Of a stretch of 44,936 bases of DNA, positions 1-8,581 are shown piece after piece. Below the pieces are notes generated by a model. The model saw only the letters and a list, made by a program, of their open reading frames with translations. It was not told where the DNA came from and ran no database searches. The DNA is from an uncultured bacterium (GTDB lineage Bacteria > Cyanobacteriota > Vampirovibrionia > Gastranaerophilales > Gastranaerophilaceae): contig CACWHC010000013.1 of NCBI GenBank assembly GCA_902760645.1, positions 1-44,936 on the forward strand, in the 5' to 3' direction. A program made the position numbers and the translations under genes. Position 1 is the first letter of the stretch. Each line of letters opens with the position of its first letter.

Positions 1-1
1 T

Positions 2-1759
2 ATCAATATGGCTGTACAGAGAAAAGGTCCTGACGGTTGGCATCCTGTTGATAAAGATAATCCGGAAGAAATATATTTTACTAACCTTAATTTCTCGGGT
101 GATTCTACAATTAACGGCAACATCACAGGTGAAAATGATATTAAAAATACTCTTGATATGAAAAATACCGCCGGAAGTACTGTTAATTTTAACGGTGAAG
201 AAATAAATGTTAATACCCTTGATAACAACGGTGACATAAATATTAGTAAAAATGCCGCTATTACAACTGTTGAAGATACTATTACGGGCAACGGTAATTT
301 GAATCTTTTATCGGGGGCATCTTTAGCTTTATCTTCAAATATTACAAATATTGAAAATTCTTTAAACCTTAATAATGCTTTATTTGATATGGAAAACGGT
401 TCTATTGATTCAACTGTTTTTACAAAATTAACTTTATCAGGGGATAACTCAATGAAGGTTGATGTGGATATTGCTTCTCAAACAACCGACACCCTTAAAT
501 TCAACAGTTCTACTGATTTAATCGTAAATCCCAATGCAAATTTAAATGTTTCAAAAGTAAATTTAATGAATACAAATGATGTACAAACTTATACCAATGA
601 AAAATACTACATTCCATTCGTTTCCTCTGATTTTAAAAACCAAAATCTTTTGGGGCATGTAACTTTGAGTGATTCAAGTGATATACTGACCCCAATATTT
701 AAGTATAATTTCGGGTACGAAGAAGATGCCACACAAGGCGGTTTCTTGTTATCAAGAGGAGCAACTAAAGATTATAACAGTTATAACCCTGCTGTTGTAA
801 CATCACCTGTTGCAGCTCAATTTGGAGGATATTTAAACCAGTTAAATTCTTATGAACAGGCTTTTTATAATTATGATATAAAAATGCTTATGACTCGTGA
901 AGAACGTAAGGCTCAGCAAATGTTAAATCGCTATGCCTCGCAGGAAACTCCAAAAGTATTTTCCCCTGTATATTTGCCTGAAAAAGATAGTGCAGGCTGG
1001 ATTAGGCCTTATGCAACATTTGAGAAGGTCGGTCTTCATAACGGACCTAAAGTTGAAAATATTTCTTACGGTTCATATTTCGGAGGAGATTCAGAAACTC
1101 TTACAACCAAGAATGGCTGGGATTTTCAATATTCACTTTATGCAGGTTATAACGGCTCTCACCAAAATTATTCTGGCAATTCAATATACCAAAACGGAGG
1201 TACTCTTGGTTTGACCGGCATTTGGAACAACGGAAACTTTTTTACGGCATTGACTGCCAACGCCGGAGCAGGAGTAGCTGAAGCTTCTACAATGTATGGC
1301 TCGGAGGATATGACAATGCTTATGGCAGGTATAGCATCAAAAACGGGTTACAACTGGGAGTTGGCAAAAGGTAAATTTATAATCCAGCCGAGTTATTTAA
1401 TGTCATATTCGTTTGTTAATACTTTTGATTACACAAATGCTGCCGGATTAAGAATATCTTCCGACCCGTTGCATGCAATAAATATTTCACCCGGACTGAA
1501 ATTTATAGGAAACCTTAAATACGGATGGCAGCCTTACGTTGGGGTGCAAATGGTATGGAATATTATGGATAAGACAGATTTCAGAGCGAATAATGTTGCA
1601 TTGCCCGGTATGAGTGTAAAACCATATTTCCAATACGGGATAGGTATACAAAAACGTTGGGGTGAAAGGTTTACATGCTTTTTCCAAACAATGCTCAGAA
1701 ACGGCGGAATAAACGGTGTTGCATTAACAGCAGGCTTCAGATTTACTCTTGGTAAATAG
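2..1759 (+). CDS. Autotransporter outer-membrane beta-barrel protein, 5' end outside window
   Basis: This is the C-terminal part of a type V secretion autotransporter. The first ~260 residues are a low-complexity Asn/Ser/Thr-rich passenger with repeated short beta-strand patterns (N-I-x-N and D-I-x-I blocks), as in beta-helix passengers. From about residue 320 there are alternating amphipathic strands rich in Gly, Tyr, Phe and Trp, typical of the PF03797-type barrel, which would sit in the outer membrane and carry the passenger to the surface. The last strand ends G-F-R-F-T-L-G-K, so the terminal aromatic of classical barrels is a few residues in from the end. The frame is open to the window edge and the first in-frame ATG (position 8) has no signal peptide after it, so the true start is upstream. 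Passenger function is unknown. Confidence 0.82.
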   Translation: MNMAVQRKGPDGWHPVDKDNPEEIYFTNLNFSGDSTINGNITGENDIKNTLDMKNTAGSTVNFNGEEINVNTLDNNGDINISKNAAITTVEDTITGNGNLNLLSGASLALSSNITNIENSLNLNNALFDMENGSIDSTVFTKLTLSGDNSMKVDVDIASQTTDTLKFNSSTDLIVNPNANLNVSKVNLMNTNDVQTYTNEKYYIPFVSSDFKNQNLLGHVTLSDSSDILTPIFKYNFGYEEDATQGGFLLSRGATKDYNSYNPAVVTSPVAAQFGGYLNQLNSYEQAFYNYDIKMLMTREERKAQQMLNRYASQETPKVFSPVYLPEKDSAGWIRPYATFEKVGLHNGPKVENISYGSYFGGDSETLTTKNGWDFQYSLYAGYNGSHQNYSGNSIYQNGGTLGLTGIWNNGNFFTALTANAGAGVAEASTMYGSEDMTMLMAGIASKTGYNWELAKGKFIIQPSYLMSYSFVNTFDYTNAAGLRISSDPLHAINISPGLKFIGNLKYGWQPYVGVQMVWNIMDKTDFRANNVALPGMSVKPYFQYGIGIQKRWGERFTCFFQTMLRNGGINGVALTAGFRFTLGK

Positions 1760-1771
1760 GAACATTTTTAT

Positions 1772-1787
1772 TTTCATAACAATGAAA
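1772..1787. repeat. Short inverted repeat between autotransporter and ktrB
   Basis: TTTCAT-aaca-ATGAAA is a perfect 6-bp inverted repeat just after the autotransporter stop and over the -35 area of the ktrB promoter. It could be a weak terminator (only three T's follow) or an operator. The sequence alone does not decide. Confidence 0.3.
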
Positions 1788-1791
1788 TTTA

Positions 1792-1800
1792 TGCTAATAT
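1792..1800 (+). promoter_or_regulatory. Extended -10 promoter of the ktrBA operon, predicted leaderless
   Basis: TGCTAATAT is an extended -10 element (TGC + TAATAT). Exactly 7 nt separate the hexamer from the ATG at 1808, so transcription would begin at or next to the start codon. No Shine-Dalgarno sequence precedes the ATG. The -35 (TTTTCA, 18-nt spacer) is weak. Confidence 0.55.
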
Positions 1801-1807
1801 ATCTGTT

Positions 1808-3160
1808 ATGACAAAGATTTTCAAAAGAGCAAACGATTTATTTATAGATAATATTTATAATGAAGTAGTAAAATCGCCGGTTCGCATACTCCCTATTACT
1901 TTTTTAATTCTGTGCATTTTGGGCGGAGTATTACTGGCACTCCCTTATTTTGGTGAAATGTCTTTTATAGATGCGTTATTTACATCAGTAAGCGGAGTCT
2001 GCGTAACAGGCTTATCCGTTCAGGATATAAGTACCCAATTAAATTTAGGGGGACAATTTATACTTATGCTCCTAATTCAGGCAGGCGGACTGGGGATAAT
2101 GAGTATTTCATCAGTAATTTTTCTTTTATTAGGGAAGAAAATGTCTGTTACATACGAAAAAAATGCCCGAAGTATGTTTGAAGCGGAAAGCAAAGAAGAA
2201 ATCAAAGAATCGCTGTTTTTGATATTTAAATATACATTTTTACTTGAATTTATAGGTTTTATTATCCTCGCTGCAAGATTTTCGTGTATCAGTAAAGATA
2301 TATTTTGGGGAATAAAACAAGGATTGTTTTTAGCTGTTTCAGGATTTTGTAATGCAGGATATGCATTAATATCAGACAATTTAATATCCTATAACAGTGA
2401 CCCGATTATTATTTTAACAGTATCATTCCTGATTATTTTTGGAGGTATTGCTCCGGCTATTGCAATAACTTTACCAAAATTTTTAAGAGGCGAAAAACCT
2501 ACACCGGTCGCCAAAATAGTATTTTATACAACAGCGGCTCTGCTTTTAATCGGAACAATTTTTATACTTGTATCATCATTTAATGGTGCTCTCAATGGCA
2601 TGAATATTTCTGACAAAATACTGAATGCATGGTTTCAATCAGTAAGCGCCAGAACCGCTGGATTTAGCTCCATTGATTTAAGTAACATATCTTGCGGCAG
2701 TTATTTTACTTTAATATTCCTTATGATTGTAGGAGGTTCGCCCGGTGGTACTGCCGGCGGCATTAAAACAACAACATTTGCTATATTTATAATCACAGCA
2801 TTTAATATATTCTGCGGAAAGAAAAATATTATAAGAAACAGAGAAATACAACCTGAAACTGTTTATAAGGCAATAGCACTAATATCAGTATATCTGCTTG
2901 TACTTGTAATTTCTTGTTTTTTATTAATTACAACTCAAATAATTTCACATTCCAAGCTGGTTTTTGAAGCAGTTTCCGCAATGGGAACTGTTGGATTATC
3001 AATGGGAATAACACCTCAGCTTGATACATTCGGCAAAACTGTTATAATTTTAACAATGTTTTTAGGCAGGGTACTTCCTGCAATGATTATTTATTACCTG
3101 AACTCCAGGACTAACGAATTTTATTTGAGTTATCCGAAAGCGAAAATATCTTTAACATAG
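1808..3160 (+). CDS. ktrB: KtrB/TrkH-family potassium uptake channel subunit
   Basis: Integral membrane, K+-conducting subunit of a Ktr/Trk system, 450 residues, the usual length for KtrB. The four pore-loop repeats are visible: S-V-S-G-V-C-V-T-G-L near residue 62, S-G-F-C-N-A-G near 180, S-V-S-A-R-T-A-G near 280 and S-A-M-G-T-V-G-L near 393. Each has the conserved filter glycine followed by a membrane helix. The Gly-rich stretch G-G-S-P-G-G-T-A-G-G (around residue 310) is the flexible gating loop typical of the family. It is followed after 10 nt by its cytosolic RCK partner and forms an operon with it. The start has no ribosome binding site and lies 7 nt after an extended -10, so a leaderless transcript is likely. 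Confidence 0.93.
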   Translation: MTKIFKRANDLFIDNIYNEVVKSPVRILPITFLILCILGGVLLALPYFGEMSFIDALFTSVSGVCVTGLSVQDISTQLNLGGQFILMLLIQAGGLGIMSISSVIFLLLGKKMSVTYEKNARSMFEAESKEEIKESLFLIFKYTFLLEFIGFIILAARFSCISKDIFWGIKQGLFLAVSGFCNAGYALISDNLISYNSDPIIILTVSFLIIFGGIAPAIAITLPKFLRGEKPTPVAKIVFYTTAALLLIGTIFILVSSFNGALNGMNISDKILNAWFQSVSARTAGFSSIDLSNISCGSYFTLIFLMIVGGSPGGTAGGIKTTTFAIFIITAFNIFCGKKNIIRNREIQPETVYKAIALISVYLLVLVISCFLLITTQIISHSKLVFEAVSAMGTVGLSMGITPQLDTFGKTVIILTMFLGRVLPAMIIYYLNSRTNEFYLSYPKAKISLT

Positions 3161-3170
3161 GAGAAAATTT

Positions 3171-3830
3171 ATGAAAAAACATATAAAAGAACAAGTATTA
3201 ATAATCGGTTTAGGACAATTTGGAATGGCTTTGACCAAAACGCTTTTTGAAAAAGGATATGAAGTAATTGCCGTAGACGTTGATAAAAAATTAGTTAATG
3301 AAGCTTCTAATTATGCAACAGATGCTATTTGCATAGATGCTATTGATGAAATTTCGCTTTCTAAACTTTCACCCAAAACCCGTGATTTGATTATTTGTTC
3401 AATAGGTGCAAGAGAACCATCCATTTTGGCTGTTGCTCTTTTAAAACAAATGGGCTGTGAAAATATTGTAGCAAGGGCATCTGAGGCAATCCACGCAAGA
3501 ATTTTAAAAGCTATCGGAGCAAAACGTATTATTAATCCCGAATATGAATACGGTAAAAAATTTGCAAACAAAATTATATTTAAAAGCATTTTCCTTGATA
3601 ATAATGCAGATGAGCTTGAACTTTTTGAAATTCCGGTTCAGTCGTTTATGATTGATAAAAATCTCAGAGAACTTCAATTACCTGACAAATATAATGTAAT
3701 TGTTGCGGGCATTATGAAAGATAATAAATATACAAGACCTGTACCTGATGAGAAATTTCAGCCAAATAGCAGGCTTTTGGTAACAGGCACCAATGAAGAT
3801 ATTGAAAAAATGATAAAGGAGAATAATTAA
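3171..3830 (+). CDS. ktrA: KtrA/TrkA-type RCK regulator of potassium uptake
   Basis: Cytosolic gating ring subunit that binds nucleotide and controls the membrane subunit encoded just upstream. Residues ~8-125 form a Rossmann RCK_N domain with G-L-G-Q-F-G (the GxGxxG loop) and an acidic V-D-V-D at the end of beta-2 that contacts the ribose. Residues ~140-217 match the smaller TrkA_C domain. At 219 residues it has the single-RCK KtrA length, not the duplicated TrkA length. A clear AGGAG lies 7 nt before the ATG. Its TAA overlaps the ATG of the next gene by one base (TAATG), which implies coupled translation of that HAMP protein. Confidence 0.93.
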   Translation: MKKHIKEQVLIIGLGQFGMALTKTLFEKGYEVIAVDVDKKLVNEASNYATDAICIDAIDEISLSKLSPKTRDLIICSIGAREPSILAVALLKQMGCENIVARASEAIHARILKAIGAKRIINPEYEYGKKFANKIIFKSIFLDNNADELELFEIPVQSFMIDKNLRELQLPDKYNVIVAGIMKDNKYTRPVPDEKFQPNSRLLVTGTNEDIEKMIKENN

Positions 3831-4456
3831 TGAATTTTTCCGGAAAGATTTATTTGTATTTTATAACTCTTTTAATTTGTTCCACAGTAATTACACTTGC
3901 AGGTATTTACGGATTTCAAAAACTGGAACCCTCAATTAATTTATTAAACAGCAGTAACACTCAATCTTTATATTATTCGGAACAAATGCTGACAAGCATT
4001 TCCGCAAAAAAAGATATAAATGTTTTTGAAAAATATTTAACTTTGGCAAAACAAAATATAACCGAAGAAGGAGAGAAAGAAGTTGTTAATGATATATCCG
4101 CCGACTATTTGGCAGCATTTAAAGGGAATAAAAAATCAGAAGATGAAACTATCAAGGATATAACTGATCTGGCAATGATTAACCGTATGGCTATGGAGCA
4201 GGCAGGAATCAACGCAAAAAAACAATGTACAATCGGGATATGGATTATTCTGTTTCCGTCAATTTTCATCTGGATAATAGGAATTGCCCTTTTAAGACGG
4301 CTCGACAGAACATTCATTAAACCCATACAGGAATTAAATGATGTTATCCTTGAATATAATAAAGGAAATCAAATGAGGAGATGTCCTTCCGTAACAATTT
4401 CAAAAGATTTACAAATGCTTTATGACGGAATAAATAATATTTTGGATAATAAATAA
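3830..4456 (+). CDS. Small two-TM HAMP membrane protein without an output domain
   Basis: The 208-residue protein resembles the front half of a chemoreceptor or histidine kinase. TM1 is at ~6-24, a ~105-residue mostly helical extracytoplasmic segment at ~25-130, TM2 at ~134-154, then a HAMP-like segment (~155-205) with the conserved Pro in K-P-I-Q-E-L. The chain stops right after HAMP, so there is no kinase, methyl-accepting or cyclase domain. Its ATG overlaps the ktrA stop by one base and it ends the operon, so a role in sensing or modulating potassium/osmotic state is a reasonable inference from context only. It converges on the next minus-strand gene with a 10-nt gap. I see no frameshifted output domain downstream. 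Confidence 0.6.
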   Translation: MNFSGKIYLYFITLLICSTVITLAGIYGFQKLEPSINLLNSSNTQSLYYSEQMLTSISAKKDINVFEKYLTLAKQNITEEGEKEVVNDISADYLAAFKGNKKSEDETIKDITDLAMINRMAMEQAGINAKKQCTIGIWIILFPSIFIWIIGIALLRRLDRTFIKPIQELNDVILEYNKGNQMRRCPSVTISKDLQMLYDGINNILDNK

Positions 4457-4466
4457 TATTCTCTTA

Positions 4467-5519
4467 CTATCCTCTGTTCTGAGGCAGACTGATTCTTATT
4501 TTTTCAGGGAGTTTACTTTCTAAAAACTCTCTCAATTTGTCTGCATTTTTATTATAAAGAACCCCTGCATACAAAATTATCAAACCTGTCAGCAGAATAA
4601 GACTGGTTAACAGAGTTGTATTATCTTTTATATGCGAAATTTCAAGATTTATAATGTATTCAATTACACCAAGCAAACCGATAATTGAAAACGGCTTACG
4701 CTGTATAAACAACCCGATTAAAAGATAAAATAAACTTAATATCAAAATTATCAGCTGCATTTGCCAATCAATATTTGTGTACATATCAGCCAATCTGAGT
4801 ACTTCTGTATAAACAAAAACCGCACCAAAGAAATACATCCATTTTGAATAATCTGCTTTTGTTAACCTGTCCTTTATAAATGCCGCAATAATAAGACCAA
4901 TACCAAAAATAATATTACTGTTAACAATAATTTTGTCTTTCATATTTTGCCATCCGAAAATCCAATCTACGATACACATAAAAATTGAATATGAACAAAA
5001 AATCGTCGGGATAGCTAATAAAGTCACATTCCTGAATTTTTGTAAAATTGTATTTGCAATAATTGTTAAAGCTGACAGTACAATAACAGGAAATTTACAC
5101 ATATCTCCGTAATTTGCAAATTTATCGATGTCCGAAAAATGAGGGAAAAACCCTGTCATTTTTTCAATATCCATTACAATAAGACCGAATGCCGCAATAA
5201 AAAGGAAATACAAAATTCCTGCCGGGAGTTTTTCGTCTTTTCTCCACAAGAATTCACCAATACCAAAAAACAATCCTGCGTATAATGTCCCTAACAATAA
5301 TATCATTGTATATGTACTGTTTTGAATTGTATTCGACATTAACGAGGTCATTGCACAAAGCATTATGAAACCGCCAATGTAATAAAATGTCTTAACTACA
5401 GTTGATACCTGTTTTTGTTCATCACTATACTGCTTGAACAATTCGGTTAATCCGTCTTTTTGACATTCATTAATTATCTCTTTTTTAACACCCAAATCCA
5501 GTATTTTTTCAAAATCCAT
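4467..5519 (-). CDS. Multi-pass membrane protein of unknown function
   Basis: 350 residues with a soluble ~40-residue N-terminus, then about ten hydrophobic segments (approx. 44-61, 70-90, 100-117, 143-160, 166-186, 200-215, 227-243, 252-270, 275-292, 302-320) and a charged C-tail. The pattern is reminiscent of the DUF2157/DUF4401 group, but I cannot identify it firmly and give no function. It has a good Shine-Dalgarno (AGGAG, 6 nt before the ATG) and lies 30 nt after the cupin gene, so it is probably last in a four-gene minus-strand operon (kinase-like protein, secreted protein, cupin, this gene). Confidence 0.55.
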   Translation of the reverse strand: MDFEKILDLGVKKEIINECQKDGLTELFKQYSDEQKQVSTVVKTFYYIGGFIMLCAMTSLMSNTIQNSTYTMILLLGTLYAGLFFGIGEFLWRKDEKLPAGILYFLFIAAFGLIVMDIEKMTGFFPHFSDIDKFANYGDMCKFPVIVLSALTIIANTILQKFRNVTLLAIPTIFCSYSIFMCIVDWIFGWQNMKDKIIVNSNIIFGIGLIIAAFIKDRLTKADYSKWMYFFGAVFVYTEVLRLADMYTNIDWQMQLIILILSLFYLLIGLFIQRKPFSIIGLLGVIEYIINLEISHIKDNTTLLTSLILLTGLIILYAGVLYNKNADKLREFLESKLPEKIRISLPQNRG

Positions 5520-5548
5520 AAATTTCTCCTGAATTTTATATATTTTGA

Positions 5549-5968
5549 CTATTTATTAACCGACAATGGAGTGCCTTTTTCTCCAATATAGAATACTACA
5601 AGCTCAACAGGCACATCTCCGGTATTTTTGCCGTAATGATATTTACCTACCAGTTCAGGAAGGCATTGTCCTTCAGTTAATGTTATTTGGTCATCTTTGT
5701 CCGTAATAACAGTTAACGTACCGTGTTTCACATAAGCAATATTTACCAAATCATGCTTATGCATAGGTAAACTTTCACCAACACCTATATTAATCTTTAA
5801 TACAGTAACTTCCGGGTTTTTTATTTTTAATTTTTTATAGTGAGCATTATCCCACGTTGAAGTTGTTTGCAATAATACATCTTTTTGTGCCGAATACACA
5901 GTATTTGAAGCCATAAACAATAATAATGCTACTGCTAAAATTAGTGATTTAATGTATTTATCCATCAT
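5549..5968 (-). CDS. Secreted single-domain cupin
   Basis: 139 residues. Residues 1-27 are a classical signal peptide (K-Y-I-K, hydrophobic core, A-x-A-like end near T-V-Y-S-A), so the protein is exported. Residues ~55-130 form one cupin barrel. Motif 1 appears around P-M-H-K-H-D with two His and a downstream G-T-L-T-V; motif 2 is shorter around G-K-Y-H-Y-G. Two to three histidines are positioned to bind a metal, but the usual motif 1 Glu is not obvious. The substrate is unknown; exported cupins of this size include sensors and small-molecule binders. Two adjacent ATG codons follow a GAGAGGT ribosome site; I chose the first. Confidence 0.7.
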   Translation of the reverse strand: MMDKYIKSLILAVALLLFMASNTVYSAQKDVLLQTTSTWDNAHYKKLKIKNPEVTVLKINIGVGESLPMHKHDLVNIAYVKHGTLTVITDKDDQITLTEGQCLPELVGKYHYGKNTGDVPVELVVFYIGEKGTPLSVNK

Positions 5969-6003
5969 ATACCTCTCTTTAATATATTATATCTAAATTT
6001 AAA

Positions 6004-6537
6004 CTAATCCGGGAAATTAAAATAAATTGTTTCATTAGGCTTAATATCAATTTGTACCCCTTTTCCCCACGGAGTAGAACGATTAGCATAATCATCCCAA
6101 ACCTCTTTAGACTCTCCATTAATAATTTTTTTTGTATCATCAATATACGATGGTGAGAAAAGCATATTACCTACAGTTATTTCAGAATGCTTGTAATCAG
6201 GCTGCATTTTTTGTCTGTACGTTCCTCTGATTTCTTTATTAATTGAATGCTTTATCCCATCCGAATCAGTATACGAAGTCGGTATAAAAGTAAAAGATGC
6301 ATTATGGTGCCATTCCTTTGGAGGGGTTACATCCTGCATTTTTCCGGTTAATATATAACCTTTTTCTAATACAGTACCATCACTCAAAGAGACTTTTTTA
6401 GACACATAAACACTAATAATATCTTTTGGAGCTGTTGTTGAAATTTCATCAACAGCTTTTCCCTTTAATACACTTGCCTCGGCAGATAAAAACAAACCCG
6501 ACAATACTATAAGTGCAGCTAAAATATTTTTTCCCAT
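6004..6537 (-). CDS. Exported protein of unknown function
   Basis: 177 residues starting M-G-K-N-I-L-A-A-L, with a signal peptide ending near A-E-A-S. The mature part is small and beta-rich with several Thr/Ser/Asp-rich loops, no Cys and no recognisable catalytic motif. I chose the start at 6537 because a GGAG ribosome site lies 5 nt before it and a signal peptide follows. The frame runs open to 6801, but that extension is Cys/Ile-rich, overlaps the upstream gene by over 240 bases and looks non-coding. It sits between a polyprenol-kinase-like gene and a secreted cupin on the same strand. Function is not known. Confidence 0.65.
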   Translation of the reverse strand: MGKNILAALIVLSGLFLSAEASVLKGKAVDEISTTAPKDIISVYVSKKVSLSDGTVLEKGYILTGKMQDVTPPKEWHHNASFTFIPTSYTDSDGIKHSINKEIRGTYRQKMQPDYKHSEITVGNMLFSPSYIDDTKKIINGESKEVWDDYANRSTPWGKGVQIDIKPNETIYFNFPD

Positions 6538-6557
6538 GCCAACTCCTTTTTTTATAT

Positions 6558-7496
6558 TTAAAAAATTACACAAATTCCAAATAACAATGAAAATCCTATA
6601 AGCATCATAATTGGAGTATCCATAGAATGAGGTGCAAAAGCCTCTGATAATGTCATAATCGGAGGGAATAACAGCATTGCAGACCAAAATTCCTGAGGAT
6701 TTGCAAACTGAGTCCTGAATAGAATCAAAAATACAACAGCAGCAATATATACGCAAGCACTTCCGGCATATGATCTTACATATCTGTGTTTTAAATTCCA
6801 TGACGGAACCACATATTTTTTCTTGCCTAAATAAGTTCCGACCGGCTCTGCAAAACCATCACCTATAGCAACCGTAAGGACAACAACTGATGCTAATAAC
6901 GGCAAATTTAAATATGTTTCAAAAATTTGTTTAAAAACAGTTATAATTAAAAGTCCGGGCAAAATATTACCCAAAACTATCCATTTTAAAGTATTAGGTC
7001 TGTCCTCTACCCTGTCCAAAGAATTAAACTGCAACATAAAAAAGGCTGAAAATTCTCTTACCGGTTTTATTAAGAGCAAAAACATAAAAAGTACGAATAA
7101 AGATTCCCAAAGGTGAGGCAATATTCCAAAAGGTTCAGTCGGAGGACTCAGTAAAGGAACAAGATAAGCCGCAAAATGCTGTATCTTTCTTGTATAATTA
7201 ACCTTAAACCATTTATTCTTTGAAGTTGTAATATAACCTTTTTCATCCGTATTGCAATAATGACGGCATAACATGCCTCCTAATAGTGCCAAAATCATCA
7301 TTACGGATAATTTTACTACAGTTTTTTTAAAAAATGCCCACGCATCAAAAAGCCCCGGATCAAACAATACCGTCCAACTGAGCAGAAATGCAAATAATAT
7401 TAACCATAGTATCAAGAACTTTAAATCAAAAGTTTTTGTCCATCTTTCGTCATAATTTCCGGCAGCATCACCCGGCATCAATAATTTATCTTGCAT
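6558..7496 (-). CDS. Membrane protein of the dolichol/phytol kinase (SEC59/VTE5)-like family
   Basis: 312 residues with about seven membrane spans. Two family marks are visible: R-K-I-Q-H at residues 103-107, matching the 'RKxxH' motif, and I-G-D-G-F-A-E-P-V-G at 211-220, followed by L-G-K-K-K and R-S-Y-A-G-S (241-246). These match the GDxxA-xxxG...G(K/R)...K-S-xE-G-S signature of CTP-dependent polyprenol, dolichol and phytol kinases and related CDP-DAG synthases. It would phosphorylate a polyprenyl or phytyl-type alcohol in the inner membrane. The final motif has Tyr-Ala where Leu-Glu is common, so the substrate is uncertain. It leads the minus-strand operon, with AAGGAT 6 nt before the ATG. 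Divergent from a PAP2 phosphatase gene. Confidence 0.62.
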   Translation of the reverse strand: MQDKLLMPGDAAGNYDERWTKTFDLKFLILWLILFAFLLSWTVLFDPGLFDAWAFFKKTVVKLSVMMILALLGGMLCRHYCNTDEKGYITTSKNKWFKVNYTRKIQHFAAYLVPLLSPPTEPFGILPHLWESLFVLFMFLLLIKPVREFSAFFMLQFNSLDRVEDRPNTLKWIVLGNILPGLLIITVFKQIFETYLNLPLLASVVVLTVAIGDGFAEPVGTYLGKKKYVVPSWNLKHRYVRSYAGSACVYIAAVVFLILFRTQFANPQEFWSAMLLFPPIMTLSEAFAPHSMDTPIMMLIGFSLLFGICVIF

Positions 7497-7529
7497 TTAA
7501 TATCCTTGCAATTTTAAACTAACGAAATT

Positions 7530-7535
7530 ATTATA
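7530..7535 (-). promoter_or_regulatory. Candidate -10 (TATAAT) for the polyprenol-kinase-like operon
   Basis: On the minus strand TATAAT occurs ~34 nt before the ATG at 7496, giving a leader of about 26 nt with the AAGGAT ribosome site. No convincing -35 is visible. It shares a 98-bp divergent region with the promoter of the PAP2 gene. Confidence 0.35.
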
Positions 7536-7578
7536 TACCAAAAGAAATTTTGTTACCTTTTATTTTTTCAGAATTTTG

Positions 7579-7587
7579 TGCTAACAT
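7579..7587 (+). promoter_or_regulatory. Extended -10 promoter of the PAP2 gene, predicted leaderless
   Basis: TGCTAACAT is an extended -10 (TGC + TAACAT) with 7 nt between the hexamer and the ATG at 7595. This decides the start: a TTG start at 7550 in the same frame would lie upstream of the transcription start, and the ATG has no Shine-Dalgarno sequence. Confidence 0.5.
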
Positions 7588-7594
7588 AATTGGC

Positions 7595-8581
7595 ATGATT
7601 GATTGCTTATCAAACCCAAACTGGATAAATCCGCAAATAGATTTTTTACTTTTTTTACAAAACATAAGAGTAAATCATTTTGAAATATATGATAAATTCT
7701 TTTTATCGATTACTGTTTTTGGAGAATTTTGGCTTCCAACATTAATTTGTGCAATTACATACTGGTGTATAGATTTTATGGCAGGATTATATTTATTTTC
7801 TTCATTTGGACTTAATGCCATAGCCACACATTTCTTTAAAATGCTTGCATGTGTTTACCGGCCATGGGTTTTGAGTAACGAAATACACCCGTCAAAACTT
7901 GCCGTACCATTTGCAAAAGGGTATTCATTTCCGAGCGGACATTCTGCAACAAGTGCCTCAGTATTAGGTGGAGTTGCTTATCTTTTAAGGCATAAAAAAA
8001 TATTATGTACACTCTTAATTTGCTTAGTCTTATTAATAGGATTTTCAAGGTTGTGGCTTGGAGTTCATACACCGCAGGATGTGGTATGCGGTTTATCAAT
8101 AGGCTTGGTTTTAGTTTTTGCGGTAAATAAAATCATAAGATGGGCAGAATTAAATACAGACAGATACCTGTATCTGGCATTTATAACTGATATTATAATG
8201 ATTGCAATCTTAATTTATATTAAATATTTTAGTACATACAGAATGGATTATATCTCAGGGAAATTATTGGTAGATCCTCAAAAAGCTATCTATAGTGTAG
8301 TAGTAATATATGGTTATATTATGGGACTGCTTAACGGATGCTTTTTATGCAGAAGATTTTTCCCGTTTAATCCAAAAGACCTTCCCCTTAAAAATCGTAT
8401 CCTGATAGGAGCTATAGGTGGGATTTTCATAGTTTCCGTATTAAGAATAGCTGTCGGATATATCATTTTGAATCAGACAGCACTAGCCGTTGCAATGCCG
8501 GTTATGTTGCTTACTGGACTTTTTATAACACTTATTTACCCGATTATATTTCAGCATTTTAATAAAAAATATATACACTAA
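7595..8581 (+). CDS. Large PAP2-family membrane lipid phosphatase
   Basis: 328 residues. All three phosphatidic-acid-phosphatase type 2 motifs are intact: K82-x6-R89-P90, P-S-G-H at 113-116, and S151-R152-x3-G-V-H158-x3-D162. The catalytic His pair is therefore present. Hydrophobic helices surround the core, and an extra ~150-residue C-terminal part with four more membrane segments makes it longer than the ~200-residue family minimum. Likely substrates are undecaprenyl diphosphate, phosphatidate or other lipid phosphates at the outer face of the inner membrane. It converges on the diacylglycerol-kinase-family gene, and the two stop codons share the 4-bp sequence CTAA (8578-8581). Start chosen from the extended -10 seven bases upstream. 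Confidence 0.85.
   Translation: MIDCLSNPNWINPQIDFLLFLQNIRVNHFEIYDKFFLSITVFGEFWLPTLICAITYWCIDFMAGLYLFSSFGLNAIATHFFKMLACVYRPWVLSNEIHPSKLAVPFAKGYSFPSGHSATSASVLGGVAYLLRHKKILCTLLICLVLLIGFSRLWLGVHTPQDVVCGLSIGLVLVFAVNKIIRWAELNTDRYLYLAFITDIIMIAILIYIKYFSTYRMDYISGKLLVDPQKAIYSVVVIYGYIMGLLNGCFLCRRFFPFNPKDLPLKNRILIGAIGGIFIVSVLRIAVGYIILNQTALAVAMPVMLLTGLFITLIYPIIFQHFNKKYIH

Noticed and set aside
4467-4500. CCTC-tgttct-GAGG hairpin as a bidirectional terminator
   Set aside because: Only a 4-bp stem, inside the coding end of the minus-strand gene, with no adjacent T-run.
6538-6801. N-terminal extension of the exported protein gene
   Set aside because: It overlaps the kinase-like gene in another frame and encodes an implausible Cys/Ile-rich stretch. 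The start at 6537 has a ribosome site and a signal peptide.
7550-7594. TTG start for the large PAP2 protein
   Set aside because: It lies upstream of the extended -10, lacks a ribosome site, and the ATG at 7595 fits the leaderless spacing.
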